Assembly (NCBI RefSeq): GCF_900143185.1
Contig: NZ_FSRQ01000001.1
Span: forward strand, 992,001-1,056,000
Source: Chryseobacterium scophthalmum
Lineage (GTDB): Bacteria; Bacteroidota; Bacteroidia; Flavobacteriales; Weeksellaceae
Direction: 5' to 3'
Length of the DNA stretch: 64,000 nucleotides
A model generated the notes under the pieces. It ran no database searches. It had not been told where the DNA came from and saw only the letters and a program-made list of their open reading frames with translations. Made by a program: the position numbers and the translations under genes. Positions 43,851 through 53,649 of this stretch are shown piece by piece (positions within the stretch are counted from its first letter, which is position 1; each line of letters begins with the position of its first letter).

Positions 43851-43938
43851 TTGAAGTTATTTATTATTTAAAGGTCAAATGCAATCGCCAAATATTTAGT
43901 ATTTTTTTTGTACTACAATTCATAGCGATTTCATGTTC

Positions 43939-45291
43939 TTATGGGTTTTGTAAAGTATTAAGCTCGCCTTTAGCTTTTATTAATTTAATTTCAGCCTGTT
44001 TGTAGTCTAATAAAGCAGTTGTATAATTCTGTTTTGCATCTGTTAATGCATTTTCAGAATCTAAAACTTCCGTAAGCGTTGCTAAACCGTACTGATAATT
44101 TGATTGCGTATCTTTTTGTACTTTTTCGGCAAGTGTTACGTTGTTTTTCATGCTTTCAATATTGATCAATGAATTTTCAATATTGGTTACTGCATTTTTA
44201 TATTCAAGACTTAACTGAAGCTGTGTATTCTGAATATCCTGATCAAGATCTAAGATATCAATTTCAGCCTGCTGAATTTTTGATTTCGTAGAACCACCCG
44301 TAAAAATCGGAATGTTTATATTTAAACCAATCGCAGAATAGTCACTCCAAAGAACTCCGTTATTCAATCCGTTTGTTAAAGGGAATTTTTTACCCATTCC
44401 AGCCCAACCGTAGTTTGCCTGCAATCCAACAGTAGGATAAAGATAGGCTTCAGTAGCTTTCTTGTTATACACTAAAAGCTCTCTGTTTTTCTGAAGAACT
44501 TTCAATTCAGAACGACCTTCAAGATTTACAGCATCTGCCAAAAGCTGAGGTTGAGGTTCAATCGTTTTTTCTTCAAGCTCAATATCAGTTTCAATAGGAA
44601 CTCCCATATAAAACTTCAAAGAGTTTTTTGAAAGTTCTACTGCATTGACCAATTGTTGTCTGCTCGAACTGATATTCGTCAACTGAACATTCGTACGATC
44701 TAAATCGATTCCTTTTGCCAAACCATTATCTACTAAACTTTTAATTACATTTCTTACTTTTTCAGTATTGGTGTAACTTACATTTAAAGTTTTAAGATTT
44801 TCTTCCTGTACAAAAACCTGATAATAAGCTGTTGCTACATTTTCAATAATCTGTTCGTTCGTCAATTGAGCATTTAAAACATAAAATTCTCTTGTAGATT
44901 TTGCTGCTTTAAGACCTGTAAAAACTCTCTGATCAAAAATAGTCTGATTAAGAGTCACTACCGCTTGTGATTGCCAAGCCTGCCCCAATTGTGCACGAAT
45001 TCTTTCGCCTCCAAATTCAAGCAATGACTCCTGAATTACCGGATTGTAAGTTACTCCTGCAGTAGCCCCAATCTGAGGTAAAGCTCCAGATCTGGCCTCA
45101 TTGATTTTGTACTCTGCTTTTTTAATCTGTAAAGCCGCTTTTTTAGCTTCAGCTTTATTTTGCAACGCCTGTTTAATAGCTTCCTGCAGAGAAATCTGCT
45201 GTTGCGCATAAGCTGATGAAGAGGCCAACATCATAAATGCTGCAGCTACACCAATTTTGAGCTTTTTAGCAGTTATACGTTTTCTGTTCAT
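43939..45291 (-). CDS. TolC-family outer-membrane efflux channel
   Basis: A 450-residue outer-membrane factor with a signal peptide (ending near ASSSAYAQQ, residue 30). The mature protein has the internal duplication typical of TolC: helical hairpin repeats VATAYYQVFVQEENLKTL... and ILDLDQDIQNTQLQLSLEYKNAV, with TEVLDSENALTDAKQNYTTA. It forms the channel through the outer membrane for the pump. Second gene of the operon, 93 nt after tetR. Confidence 0.93.
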   Translation of the reverse strand: MNRKRITAKKLKIGVAAAFMMLASSSAYAQQQISLQEAIKQALQNKAEAKKAALQIKKAEYKINEARSGALPQIGATAGVTYNPVIQESLLEFGGERIRAQLGQAWQSQAVVTLNQTIFDQRVFTGLKAAKSTREFYVLNAQLTNEQIIENVATAYYQVFVQEENLKTLNVSYTNTEKVRNVIKSLVDNGLAKGIDLDRTNVQLTNISSSRQQLVNAVELSKNSLKFYMGVPIETDIELEEKTIEPQPQLLADAVNLEGRSELKVLQKNRELLVYNKKATEAYLYPTVGLQANYGWAGMGKKFPLTNGLNNGVLWSDYSAIGLNINIPIFTGGSTKSKIQQAEIDILDLDQDIQNTQLQLSLEYKNAVTNIENSLINIESMKNNVTLAEKVQKDTQSNYQYGLATLTEVLDSENALTDAKQNYTTALLDYKQAEIKLIKAKGELNTLQNP

Positions 45292-45383
45292 AATTTTATA
45301 CTTCGTTTATTTTTTGTTGTCTTTGTTAAAATCTTTATTCCTAAAGGACGATTTAATTCTTAAATTACTTTAACAGTTTTTAA

Positions 45384-45977
45384 TTAATTTTTAAAAAGCA
45401 TGTTAAGAATGATATCTTTTCGGTCTGCGATTAACGCATCAAACTCTTTATCATCAATCATCATATTCTCTAAAAAGAGAGGACGCACCGCACTTGGAAA
45501 CACCAGCAGCGAAATCATATTGAGTACAAATTGCACAGGTGCCATCTTTTCGATGTTCCCTAATTCCATTTCTTTTTCAATATCTGCATACAGTTTTTTC
45601 AGTTCGTCTTCTTCAACATCTCTTTTATGACAGCTTCCTTTATTGATCTGTGAAACAATATAGGTCTCCAGATAAGGATATTGAAGGCTTGTCTGTAAAC
45701 TGCCATCGATAAAATTGGCAATCTTCTCTTTGAAAGGCAGATCTGAATTCATAATCAATTCAGACTTTTCTTTTTCTACTCGGTGAGCTTCATCAAAAAT
45801 AATCTGGATCAGGTTATCTCTGGATCTGAAATAATAATTGATAAGTGTTCTATTGACACCTGCTTCATCTGCTATTTCCTGCGTTGTGGCATCAAACTTA
45901 CCCTGTACAAAGAATAAATTCTTTGCGGTTTGCTTGATTAACTCTTGGGTTTGATCTTTTTTTTCTTGTTTTGACAT
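45384..45977 (-). CDS. TetR-family repressor of the efflux operon
   Basis: A 197-residue regulator with an N-terminal helix-turn-helix (FDATTQEIADEAGVNRTLINYYFRSRDNLI, residues 28-57) and a C-terminal ligand-binding helical domain. It heads the tetR-tolC-acrA-acrB unit. A perfectly placed promoter lies just upstream, flanked by two TTGTTAAACAA palindromes (45980-45990 and 46030-46040), which are probably its own operators, so the operon would be autoregulated and induced when a pump substrate binds the repressor. Confidence 0.94.
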   Translation of the reverse strand: MSKQEKKDQTQELIKQTAKNLFFVQGKFDATTQEIADEAGVNRTLINYYFRSRDNLIQIIFDEAHRVEKEKSELIMNSDLPFKEKIANFIDGSLQTSLQYPYLETYIVSQINKGSCHKRDVEEDELKKLYADIEKEMELGNIEKMAPVQFVLNMISLLVFPSAVRPLFLENMMIDDKEFDALIADRKDIILNMLFKN

Positions 45978-45979
45978 TT

Positions 45980-46040
45980 TTGTTAAACAATTTTGTGCAA
46001 ATATATATCAATCATTTGTTTTGACAAAATTGTTAAACAA
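45980..46040 (-). promoter_or_regulatory. tetR promoter with two palindromic operator candidates
   Basis: The promoter on the minus strand is TTTG (plus 46025-46028), a 19-nt gap, and TATATTTG (plus 45998-46005), matching the Bacteroidota consensus. The palindrome TTGTTAAACAA occurs twice (45980-45990 and 46030-46040) within longer mirror-image copies, TTGTTAAACAATTTTGT and ACAAAATTGTTAAACAA. One overlaps the -33 side and the other the start region. Confidence 0.75.
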
Positions 46041-46124
46041 AATAATTAATATGATTTGCATCATATTTTACACTCAGAATCACGTATTCATGATTTATTA
46101 ATTCGTATAAGATCTTTGTTTGAT

Positions 46125-46132
46125 TATATTTG
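46125..46132 (+). promoter_or_regulatory. Candidate -7 element (TATATTTG) for the T9SS protein gene
   Basis: TATATTTG matches TAnnTTTG, ending 13 nt before ATG 46146. No -33 TTG at the expected distance. The leader would be very short. Confidence 0.45.
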
Positions 46133-46145
46133 CGGAAAATTAATA

Positions 46146-49100
46146 ATGATGAGAAAAACTTTACTCTTATTTTCAATAATTAGCTGTGCTTTTTTATTTG
46201 GGCAGAATATTATTTGGGATTTTCAAACTACAAGTACCATTAATCAATCCCAGCATTTTATTACATTTAGCGATACAGATTCTCAAGGAAATATTTACGT
46301 TGGAGGAAGATATGGAAGACTTGCGTTTCCGAGTGTAAATAATATAACATTTGGAAGTATTAGTAATACGACTTCAAGCACAGAGCTATCCAGAGCTGTA
46401 ATTGCTAAGTTTGACAAAAATAAAAATGTGATTTGGGTGAAAGAAATAAGCTCCAGTTATGGCTCCGGTATAAACTCATTAGTTATCGATAAGCAAGATA
46501 ATGTGGTTGTTACAGGATACACAGACGGACAAAATTTAAAATTAAATCCTAATTCAAATACAATTTTTGACACCGGTATTACTTCTTCCAGTTCTTTTCT
46601 TGTAAAACTAAGTTCCGCAGGTAATTTTATATTCGGGAATATTTACAATTATGTCGGGAATATGACCTGTACAATAGATGAAAATAACAATATAATTTCA
46701 ACAGGAAATTATGTAAATTATTTACCAGTTGCTATAACTGATTTTGATCCGAGTCCTACAAATGTTTACACCTTACCAGCTCCAAACGGATTATTTATTA
46801 TGAAAAATCTGCAAGATGGAACTTTCTCTTGGGCTCGACCAATACACGCACACAATACACCTTCTATAAATACCGTAAAAACAGATAAAAATAACAATAT
46901 CATTGTGATAGGTAATTATGAAGCATACTTAAAAATTGATAACGTCACTTATCCTGCGAATACAAGTTCGTCTAACAGAAGTTTTGTTGCAAAGTTTAAT
47001 AATAACGGTAATTTTTTATGGCATCGAAATCTCACCTATTATAGCAGTGGAGGATTTGCATCGAATTCGAAAATTGATATTGATAGCGATCATAATATTT
47101 ATACTGCAACAACCTATTATCAACCACAAACTGTCAGTTTTCCAAATCAAACTTTTCAAGCTCCAGATGGAGGAAGAAATATTATTTATAAAATTGATAC
47201 TACTGGAAATTTGGTTTGGAGGTCAATCATTAAAGGTGAGGATGCCTATGATTTTCTTTCGATTAAACTAAATCCCGATAATACAATAAACTTCTTTGTG
47301 AGTTATCAAAACGATAAGATTATAAAAGTAATTAATGGTCATAATAATTCTGAAGAAACAGTTCATAGATTGGACATAAATTTAAATTATAATTATTTAT
47401 CCCAAAATTCTAAAGCCTTTTATCTGAAATTTAGAAATGACGGTAAATTAATTTTTAATAAAAGTGATTTCTCATCATCATCTTATAGTCAAAATGTAGA
47501 TTACGAAGGAAATATAATATTAGTCGGATATTATGATGATTACCAAGATTTTGATCCTGATCAAGATATTAAAAATATAAAATATACAAGTGGGGATATA
47601 AGTGGGTTTATACAAAAGTTTGGTAAATGCTATAATGGAACTCCAGATGGTGCCAAAACACAAACCTTTTGTTCATTATCAAATCCTAAAATACAGGATT
47701 TACATCCAAACACATCTTATACAACATGGTATGATTCACCATTATCGATAGTACCTCTACCTGCAAATACACTATTACAGAACAATGTAACATATTATGC
47801 ATCAGTACAGGATGAATCTTGTCCTTTAAATCCTAAAAGGCTTCCAGTTAAAGTTATTATTAAAACATCACCACTTCCATTATCAGTAAGTGATTTTTAT
47901 TTTTGCAGCAATGTATATGGTATGACATTTAACCAACTTAATATCAATAATAATCAAAATATAAGGTTTTATAATGCAAATGGAGATATTCTGGGTAATT
48001 ATTCAAATATTACTCCCGGAGTTCAGTATTATGTTGTACAATATGTTGAAGAATGCGAGAGTGAAAAAGTTCCTTTTAAAGTATTCTCTTTGCAAGATAC
48101 AGGCCCAATTGCAAATCCTATTCAACCTTTCTGTGCAATTGATCAACCAACAATAGCAAACCTCCAAATCACAGGTCAAAATATAAAATGGTATGACGCT
48201 ACAAATAATATTTTACCTACAACTACTCCACTGGTAAATGGGCAAACTTATTTTGCTTCACAAACGATTAACGGTTGTGAAAGTACTAAAATCTCTATTC
48301 AGGTTACTTTAAACACAACACCCAAACCTGTTGCAAATATGGATCAGGATTTCTGTGAATCGGCAAATCCTAGATTGGCAAATTTAGTAGTAAACGGAAC
48401 TGGTTTAATATATTACGATGCTGCAGGAAATGTTTTACCGCTTACCACTCCGCTCGTTCATGGGCAAACTTATTTCGTTACCCAAACTTTAAATGGTTGT
48501 GAATCTGAAAAACTGGCAATTGCAGTAACACTTTCACAAAACAATGTTCCAGCAGACAATTACAGGACGTCACTTTGTAATGTTTCTACAGGAAATACAA
48601 TGGTTGTCGACCTTACTTCATACCAAAGCAACCTTATTGCAAATCCTAATAATTATATTTTCAACTATACCACTCAAACGGGAGCTCCAATTACAATTCC
48701 TACAAATTATACTTTAAATATAGGTTCAAATGTGATCAATGTAAAAGTTGCAACGGCAGATGGGTGTTTTAAAAATGTTGTTTTAGAATTAGTTTTAAAT
48801 CCAAAACCAATTATTACACTTCCGGAAGATCTTGATTTCTGTAAAGGCAAAACCGTAACTCTAGACGCAGGAACCGGCTTTACATCGTACCTATGGAATA
48901 CAGGTGCAACCACACAAACAATCAATGTTTCAAGTCCCGGAAATTATTCTGTTATTGTTACTAATATGTTTGGATGTAGCAATACTGATAATATTCAGCT
49001 GAGCTATTCTGTTTTAGCGGAAATTGTTTCGGTAAATATCAATAACAATTCTGCAACGGTTATTCTTTCAGCTTCCGGAAATTACGAGTATTCTTTAGAC

Positions 49101-49481
49101 AACTCTTCTTGGCAAGATTCTAATGTCTTCAGCAATTTAGGAATGGGAGAATATATTGTTTATGCAAGAACAAAATCAGGCTGTATCATTGGTCAGAAAC
49201 CGTTTTCTATTTTTAATATTCCGAACGCAATCAGCCCGAATGGAGACGGAATAAATGACAAATGGAAAATTGCAGGTTTAGAAAATTATTCGGGTTCAGA
49301 AATTCACGTTTTCGACAGAAAAGGAGTTTTGGTTTTCAAACAGATCATCAACAAAAAACCTCTGGAATGGGATGGTAAAATAAATGGTTCACCAATTCCT
49401 ACAGGAAATTATTGGTACTCGATAAAAGTATCAGATGGTAGAAATTATACAGGCTGGCTTTTGATAAAGAATAGAGAGTAA
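46146..49481 (+). CDS. T9SS-secreted repeat protein with type B sorting domain
   Basis: A protein of about 1111 residues, exported and carrying a type IX secretion sorting domain at the C-terminus (NAISPNGDGINDKWKIAGLE, VFDRKGVLVFKQ, GNYWYSIKVSDGRNYTGW). A signal peptide is at the start (MMRKTLLLFSIISCAFLFGQ). Residues 30-490 have a beta-propeller-like SBBP pattern (DSQGNIYVGGRYG, NNIISTGNYV). About residues 500-800 hold at least four tandem modules around NPKIQDL, FYFCSN, QPFCAI and QDFCES, each ending near CES/V. I start at ATG 46146. Surface-exposed; may bind glycans or proteins. Confidence 0.9.
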   Translation: MMRKTLLLFSIISCAFLFGQNIIWDFQTTSTINQSQHFITFSDTDSQGNIYVGGRYGRLAFPSVNNITFGSISNTTSSTELSRAVIAKFDKNKNVIWVKEISSSYGSGINSLVIDKQDNVVVTGYTDGQNLKLNPNSNTIFDTGITSSSSFLVKLSSAGNFIFGNIYNYVGNMTCTIDENNNIISTGNYVNYLPVAITDFDPSPTNVYTLPAPNGLFIMKNLQDGTFSWARPIHAHNTPSINTVKTDKNNNIIVIGNYEAYLKIDNVTYPANTSSSNRSFVAKFNNNGNFLWHRNLTYYSSGGFASNSKIDIDSDHNIYTATTYYQPQTVSFPNQTFQAPDGGRNIIYKIDTTGNLVWRSIIKGEDAYDFLSIKLNPDNTINFFVSYQNDKIIKVINGHNNSEETVHRLDINLNYNYLSQNSKAFYLKFRNDGKLIFNKSDFSSSSYSQNVDYEGNIILVGYYDDYQDFDPDQDIKNIKYTSGDISGFIQKFGKCYNGTPDGAKTQTFCSLSNPKIQDLHPNTSYTTWYDSPLSIVPLPANTLLQNNVTYYASVQDESCPLNPKRLPVKVIIKTSPLPLSVSDFYFCSNVYGMTFNQLNINNNQNIRFYNANGDILGNYSNITPGVQYYVVQYVEECESEKVPFKVFSLQDTGPIANPIQPFCAIDQPTIANLQITGQNIKWYDATNNILPTTTPLVNGQTYFASQTINGCESTKISIQVTLNTTPKPVANMDQDFCESANPRLANLVVNGTGLIYYDAAGNVLPLTTPLVHGQTYFVTQTLNGCESEKLAIAVTLSQNNVPADNYRTSLCNVSTGNTMVVDLTSYQSNLIANPNNYIFNYTTQTGAPITIPTNYTLNIGSNVINVKVATADGCFKNVVLELVLNPKPIITLPEDLDFCKGKTVTLDAGTGFTSYLWNTGATTQTINVSSPGNYSVIVTNMFGCSNTDNIQLSYSVLAEIVSVNINNNSATVILSASGNYEYSLDNSSWQDSNVFSNLGMGEYIVYARTKSGCIIGQKPFSIFNIPNAISPNGDGINDKWKIAGLENYSGSEIHVFDRKGVLVFKQIINKKPLEWDGKINGSPIPTGNYWYSIKVSDGRNYTGWLLIKNRE

Positions 49482-49490
49482 AACAAAAAA

Positions 49491-49519
49491 ACGAGCAGAA
49501 ATTTCTGCTCGTTTTTTTA
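49491..49519. terminator. Bidirectional terminator between the T9SS gene and cvfB
   Basis: ACGAGCAGAAA (49491-49501) pairs with TTTCTGCTCGT (49502-49512), followed by Ts; an A tract precedes. A 22-nt perfect palindrome. Confidence 0.88.
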
Positions 49520-49539
49520 TTTTGGTAAATTAATTTCGT

Positions 49540-50364
49540 TTAAGCTAACTTAATTTTATCTTCTAAAATATCTACGATTTTATCTTTATACAATCCGCCT
49601 AAAGCTTTTTTAAAGTTCTTTTTACTCATCTGCAATTCATCTTTAATTTCTTCTGGTGAAGATTTGTCTGAAAGATGCAGTAAACCGAAATTCTCTTCTA
49701 ATTTATTAAGAATCTTTTGTTTGAATTCATCGATATTCTCAAAACCTACAGGCTGTAGCGAAACATCAATTTTCCCGTCTTCACGGATATCTTTGATGAA
49801 ACCTTCTTCTTCTGAAAGCGGATATAGTTTTTTATAAACATCCGAAGTATAGATTAATCCGATATACTTTTTGTTGATTACTACATTCCAGCCCAGTTCA
49901 CTTTCATTCATCATCAGCAAATCTACTTTGTCTCCTTGTTTGAAAGGAAGATTTTCGTACTGTGGATTTCTTTTAAATTTTGTTGTTCCGGTAATCAATT
50001 TCAAATCATTGTCAACATACAGATGCACAAGATATCTTTTACCTTCAATAATTTTTGCCTTCTGTTGTTTGTAAGGAATGAAGACATCTTTAATGATTCC
50101 CCAATCCATAAATGCACCGGTTGGAAGACTTTGCACACAAGTCATTACTGCAAACTCGCCTACTTCAGCCAAAGGAATTTCAGTCGTTGCCTTCAGTTTA
50201 TTATCATCCTGATACACAAAAACTTCAATCTCATCACCAATTTCTTTTTCTTCACGAATGAAAACTTTAGACATAAAAGCCGTATCGCCTGTTTCTGATT
50301 CAAGCATCCATCCTGAATTGTTTTTTTCTGAAATTTTTAAAGTCTGGGTTTTTCCGAGTTGCAT
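49540..50364 (-). CDS. CvfB-family S1-type RNA-binding protein
   Basis: A 274-residue protein built of S1-like OB-fold domains and a C-terminal winged helix, as in CvfB/YitL. The segments EVGEFAVMTCVQSLPTGAFMDW and GLIYTSDVYKKLYPLSEEEGF are S1-type strands, and KLEENFGLLHLSDKSSPEEIK belongs to the C-terminal winged helix. It probably binds RNA and influences translation or virulence-type gene expression in some bacteria. Single gene, convergent with the T9SS gene through a shared terminator. Confidence 0.87.
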   Translation of the reverse strand: MQLGKTQTLKISEKNNSGWMLESETGDTAFMSKVFIREEKEIGDEIEVFVYQDDNKLKATTEIPLAEVGEFAVMTCVQSLPTGAFMDWGIIKDVFIPYKQQKAKIIEGKRYLVHLYVDNDLKLITGTTKFKRNPQYENLPFKQGDKVDLLMMNESELGWNVVINKKYIGLIYTSDVYKKLYPLSEEEGFIKDIREDGKIDVSLQPVGFENIDEFKQKILNKLEENFGLLHLSDKSSPEEIKDELQMSKKNFKKALGGLYKDKIVDILEDKIKLA

Positions 50365-50449
50365 TAATGATAAATTTAGTCTGCAAAGGTAAGGAAAATA
50401 AGTTGGAGAGTTTTAGAGTTAATGAGTTTGAGTTTTTTTACATTTAAAT

Positions 50450-50935
50450 TTAATTATTGTAATTTCTTAAATCACTGATAAGATTTTGGGATTCTTTCAT
50501 ATAATCTGTTTTTTCATCAGGATTAAATGTTCCGACAGATTTTATCAGCTTATCATTTTCATAATAACATCTCAATTCAGACAACTTTTGAGGTTTTTCT
50601 AAATATCCATTTTCGTCAACCGTTTGATATTTTGTTGAATGTACAAAAACCAATTGATGATTTTCCGAAAAAAAATATTCGGTTACAATGTTCCAGGCTG
50701 ATAAACCAACAAAATGCTCCATCTTTTTAAGCGCACCGTTTTTATAAAATCCTTTTAATTCAATTCCGTTATCTGTTACCTCAGATTTATCCATAAAATA
50801 AGAATAGGGAACTGTTTTAATTTTAAAATCTGTTGTCTGATTAATTTTTTGAACAGTTTTTCTTACAGGCTCAATATTCTGACCAGAAATCAATCCTGAT
50901 AAAAAAATGAGCAAAAACGGAATCATTTTTTTCAT
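50450..50935 (-). CDS. Secreted protein, unknown function
   Basis: A 161-residue exported protein with a signal peptide (MIPFLLIFLSGLISGQ). The mature part carries FYKNGALKKMEHFVGLSAWNIV and FSENHQLVFVHSTKYQ, a strand pattern like MORN-type repeat regions, but it is not a family I can name. It follows the DUF4476 gene by 9 nt and is likely in its transcript. Confidence 0.6.
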   Translation of the reverse strand: MKKMIPFLLIFLSGLISGQNIEPVRKTVQKINQTTDFKIKTVPYSYFMDKSEVTDNGIELKGFYKNGALKKMEHFVGLSAWNIVTEYFFSENHQLVFVHSTKYQTVDENGYLEKPQKLSELRCYYENDKLIKSVGTFNPDEKTDYMKESQNLISDLRNYNN

Positions 50936-50944
50936 TGAAAAATC

Positions 50945-51820
50945 TTAATAGTTAGATACAAAGTCCATCAAATCTCTTCTGCTACTTTCAAAATCTAATG
51001 CATCTCCAACAACAAAATATTTCTGTTTGTCAACACATTTCGAGAATAAAGATTTAGCCAAAGCAATTTTATTCTTATCAAAACTCAGATCTTTTACCAG
51101 AACACTTATTTGCTCCGATGTAAACATAGCGTGACGACCTTGCTGATTAATGAAAATGATTTTTTTATCATCAAACCAAGCATCTTCTTTCATCTTACTT
51201 AAAAATTGCTGGAAAGTTTGATTATCCATGACATTAGGATAATTTATGTTTCCAATATTTCCTGAATTCCCATAAGGATTGTTCCAGATATCATTCCAGT
51301 TATTAAAACCGTAATAGCCATTTTGGAGCGGATAAGAATCTAAAAGATACAAACCTTCATTCGTGAAAAAATCGAGAACCAATCTGCTGTTATTTCTGAC
51401 ATTCAAAGTCGTTCTGTACATCAAAAATCCGTTTTCGTAGATTGAAATAGGAATTCTTCCCGAAGGAAGATCAAAGAATCTATATTTACCTGAGTTGTTT
51501 GAAATCGACTGATCCGCTAATTCCACACTAAAACTTCCCTGCTCCGGAATTCTCAGGAAAACTTCTGCATATCCATAGTTATTATTCCATTGGTAATTCG
51601 GATTTGCAGGTCTTCTGTTTGTATTATTCTGATTATTTGAATTTCTGAATCCTGAAGAATTATCTGAATTATTATTTCGAGAATCTTGCCTTTTAGAGGT
51701 TGTAGATTCAATCTCTCTTTTAGAGACTTCGTTTTTTAAAAGTTCACCCGCTTTTCCTGCTTCCTGCGCAAAAAACAATAGACCGGATAAGATTGAACAA
51801 ACTGTAAATATTTTTTTCAT
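50945..51820 (-). CDS. DUF4476-domain secreted protein
   Basis: A 291-residue exported protein. A signal peptide (1-22, VCSILSGLLFFAQE) is followed by a Ser/Asn-rich linker (NNSDNSSGFRNSNNQNN), a beta-sandwich-like part (GYAEVFLRIPEQGSFSVEL) and a C-terminal DUF4476 helical domain (FQQFLSKMKEDAWFDDKKI, FVVGDALDFESSRRDLMD). Such proteins occur in Bacteroidota envelopes; role unknown. The small secreted gene follows. Confidence 0.82.
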   Translation of the reverse strand: MKKIFTVCSILSGLLFFAQEAGKAGELLKNEVSKREIESTTSKRQDSRNNNSDNSSGFRNSNNQNNTNRRPANPNYQWNNNYGYAEVFLRIPEQGSFSVELADQSISNNSGKYRFFDLPSGRIPISIYENGFLMYRTTLNVRNNSRLVLDFFTNEGLYLLDSYPLQNGYYGFNNWNDIWNNPYGNSGNIGNINYPNVMDNQTFQQFLSKMKEDAWFDDKKIIFINQQGRHAMFTSEQISVLVKDLSFDKNKIALAKSLFSKCVDKQKYFVVGDALDFESSRRDLMDFVSNY

Positions 51821-51953
51821 AATGATTTCATTCTATAGTGAATTCCCACTCTATTTTCATGCCAAAAATGAACAATTTCAATTAAAATAAAATTTAAAAT
51901 CATTTGTTTTAACTTTGTTCAAAATATTGAATCCAAGCGAAATTCAGACAAAA

Positions 51954-51979
51954 AAAAGAGAAGCCAAAACTTCTCTTTT
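51954..51979 (-). terminator. Terminator after lpdA
   Basis: AAAAGAGAAG (51954-51963) pairs with CTTCTCTTTT (51970-51979); a T run follows in the minus direction. Confidence 0.8.
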
Positions 51980-52023
51980 ATATTTTCGCCAAAACTTAGC
52001 TCTTTCTACTTTTTACTTAACTC

Positions 52024-53427
52024 TTACATGTGAAGAGCTCTTTTTCCTGTAGCATCCAAAGCAGCTTCTTTCACTGCTTCAGCGTAAGTTGGATGAGCGT
52101 GAGAACTTCTTGCGATGTCTTCTGCACTTGCACGGAATTCCATTGCAATTACTCCTTCAGCAACCAAATCTGCAGCTCTCGCTCCGATCATGTGGAAACC
52201 AAGAACCTCATCCGTTTTTTCGTCAGCGATAATTTTCACCAAACCATCGATATCACCACTTGCACGGCTTCTTCCTAAAGCTCTCATTGGGAAAGTTCCG
52301 ATTTTGTAAGCTACACCTTCTTCCTTCAATTGCTCTTCAGTTTTACCAACTCCGGCAACTTCAGGCCAAGTGTAAACAACTCCAGGAATTAAGTTATAAT
52401 TGATGTGAGGTTTTTGTCCAGCTAAAGTTTCAGCAACGAAAACTCCTTCTTCTTCAGCTTTGTGAGCCAACATCGCTCCTTTAATTACATCTCCGATTGC
52501 ATAAATATTGGCAACGTTAGTCTGTAAATGGTCGTTTGTTTTTACTCTTCCTCTTTCGTCAAGCTCAACACCTGCTTTTTCCAATCCAAGTCCATCTGTG
52601 AAAGGTCTTCTTCCTACAGAAACCAAACAGTAATCTCCTTCAACAGTAACTTCCTCTCCTTTTTTATCTTTTGCAGTAATCTTTACAGAATCTCCGTTTC
52701 TTTCAACCGCAGAAACTGCTGTAGAAAGCATAAACTTCATTCCTTGTTTTTTAAGAACTTTAGTCAATTCTTTGCTTAAAGCACCATCCATTGTAGGAAT
52801 GATTTTGTCCATAAACTCAACAACAGTAACCTGAGCTCCTAATCTTAGGTAAACAGAACCCAATTCAAGACCGATTACACCACCACCGATTACTACCAAA
52901 TGCTTAGGAATTTCTTTTAAATTTAAAGCTTCCGTAGAAGTAATCACTCTTTCTTTATCTAAAGTAATGAACGGTAAAGATGAAGGTTTAGAACCTGTTG
53001 CAATGATTGTATATTTAGAATCGATCGTTTCAGAAGAACCGTCGTTTTTAGTTACTTTAATTTGAGTAGCAGATTCAAAGCTTCCAAGACCTTCAAAAAC
53101 AGTGATTTTATTTTTGTCCATCAAAAAGTTGATTCCTTTTGTAGTTTGCTCTACCACTTCATTTTTTCTCGCAATCATTCTTGCGATATCAGCTTTTGGC
53201 TCGTTAATGATAATTCCGTGGTTTTCGAAATTGTGCTTTGCGTTTTCGAAATGCTCAGAGCTGTCTAAAAGCGCTTTTGAAGGAATACATCCAACATTAA
53301 GGCAAGTTCCACCCAACGTTGAATATTTTTCGATAATTGCTACTTTGAAACCTAATTGTGCAGCGCGAATTGCAGCTACATAACCTCCAGGACCGGAACC
53401 GATTACGGTAACATCAAATTGACTCAT
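52024..53427 (-). CDS. lpdA: Dihydrolipoyl dehydrogenase
   Basis: A 467-residue FAD/NAD flavoprotein, the E3 part of pyruvate, 2-oxoglutarate and branched-chain dehydrogenase complexes. FAD loop IGSGPGGYVAAIRAAQLG, redox disulfide in GGTCLNVGCIPSKALLD, NAD loop VIGGGVIGLELGSVYLRLG, and the active-site HAHPTYAEAVKEA at the C-terminus are all intact. The length is standard. No E1/E2 genes are adjacent. Cytoplasmic. Confidence 0.96.
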   Translation of the reverse strand: MSQFDVTVIGSGPGGYVAAIRAAQLGFKVAIIEKYSTLGGTCLNVGCIPSKALLDSSEHFENAKHNFENHGIIINEPKADIARMIARKNEVVEQTTKGINFLMDKNKITVFEGLGSFESATQIKVTKNDGSSETIDSKYTIIATGSKPSSLPFITLDKERVITSTEALNLKEIPKHLVVIGGGVIGLELGSVYLRLGAQVTVVEFMDKIIPTMDGALSKELTKVLKKQGMKFMLSTAVSAVERNGDSVKITAKDKKGEEVTVEGDYCLVSVGRRPFTDGLGLEKAGVELDERGRVKTNDHLQTNVANIYAIGDVIKGAMLAHKAEEEGVFVAETLAGQKPHINYNLIPGVVYTWPEVAGVGKTEEQLKEEGVAYKIGTFPMRALGRSRASGDIDGLVKIIADEKTDEVLGFHMIGARAADLVAEGVIAMEFRASAEDIARSSHAHPTYAEAVKEAALDATGKRALHM

Positions 53428-53649
53428 TTTATATTTTTATTTATTATTATCTGAAATGATTAATTCTTACAAATTTAATGATTAATTACCACGCCACAAA
53501 GTGAGTTTTGTCAAGTTTTTTTGTTGCAGGGTAATGGATGTTAGAGGATGGAAGTTTAATTGATTTTTTTTAAGTAGGAAGTCTGAAGCGGGATGATGGA
53601 TGTTTAAATGATTGAGAATATTTTTAAAGCTTCTGACATCTAACTTAAT
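53428..53649. other. Intergenic gap (222 nt) with short direct repeats
   Basis: Contains GGTAATGGATGTTAGAGGATGGAAGTT and a later GCGGGATGATGGATGTTT, two related degenerate copies of a GATGGATGTT-type unit. No coding signal. Confidence 0.35.

Noticed and set aside
45980..46040. Attachment site or CRISPR-like repeat
   Set aside because: Only two copies, arranged as mirror images around a promoter next to a TetR gene; an operator explains them better.
53468..53640. Degenerate gene fragment in the lpdA upstream gap
   Set aside because: Short GATGGATGTT-type direct repeats are present but no reading frame with coding character.
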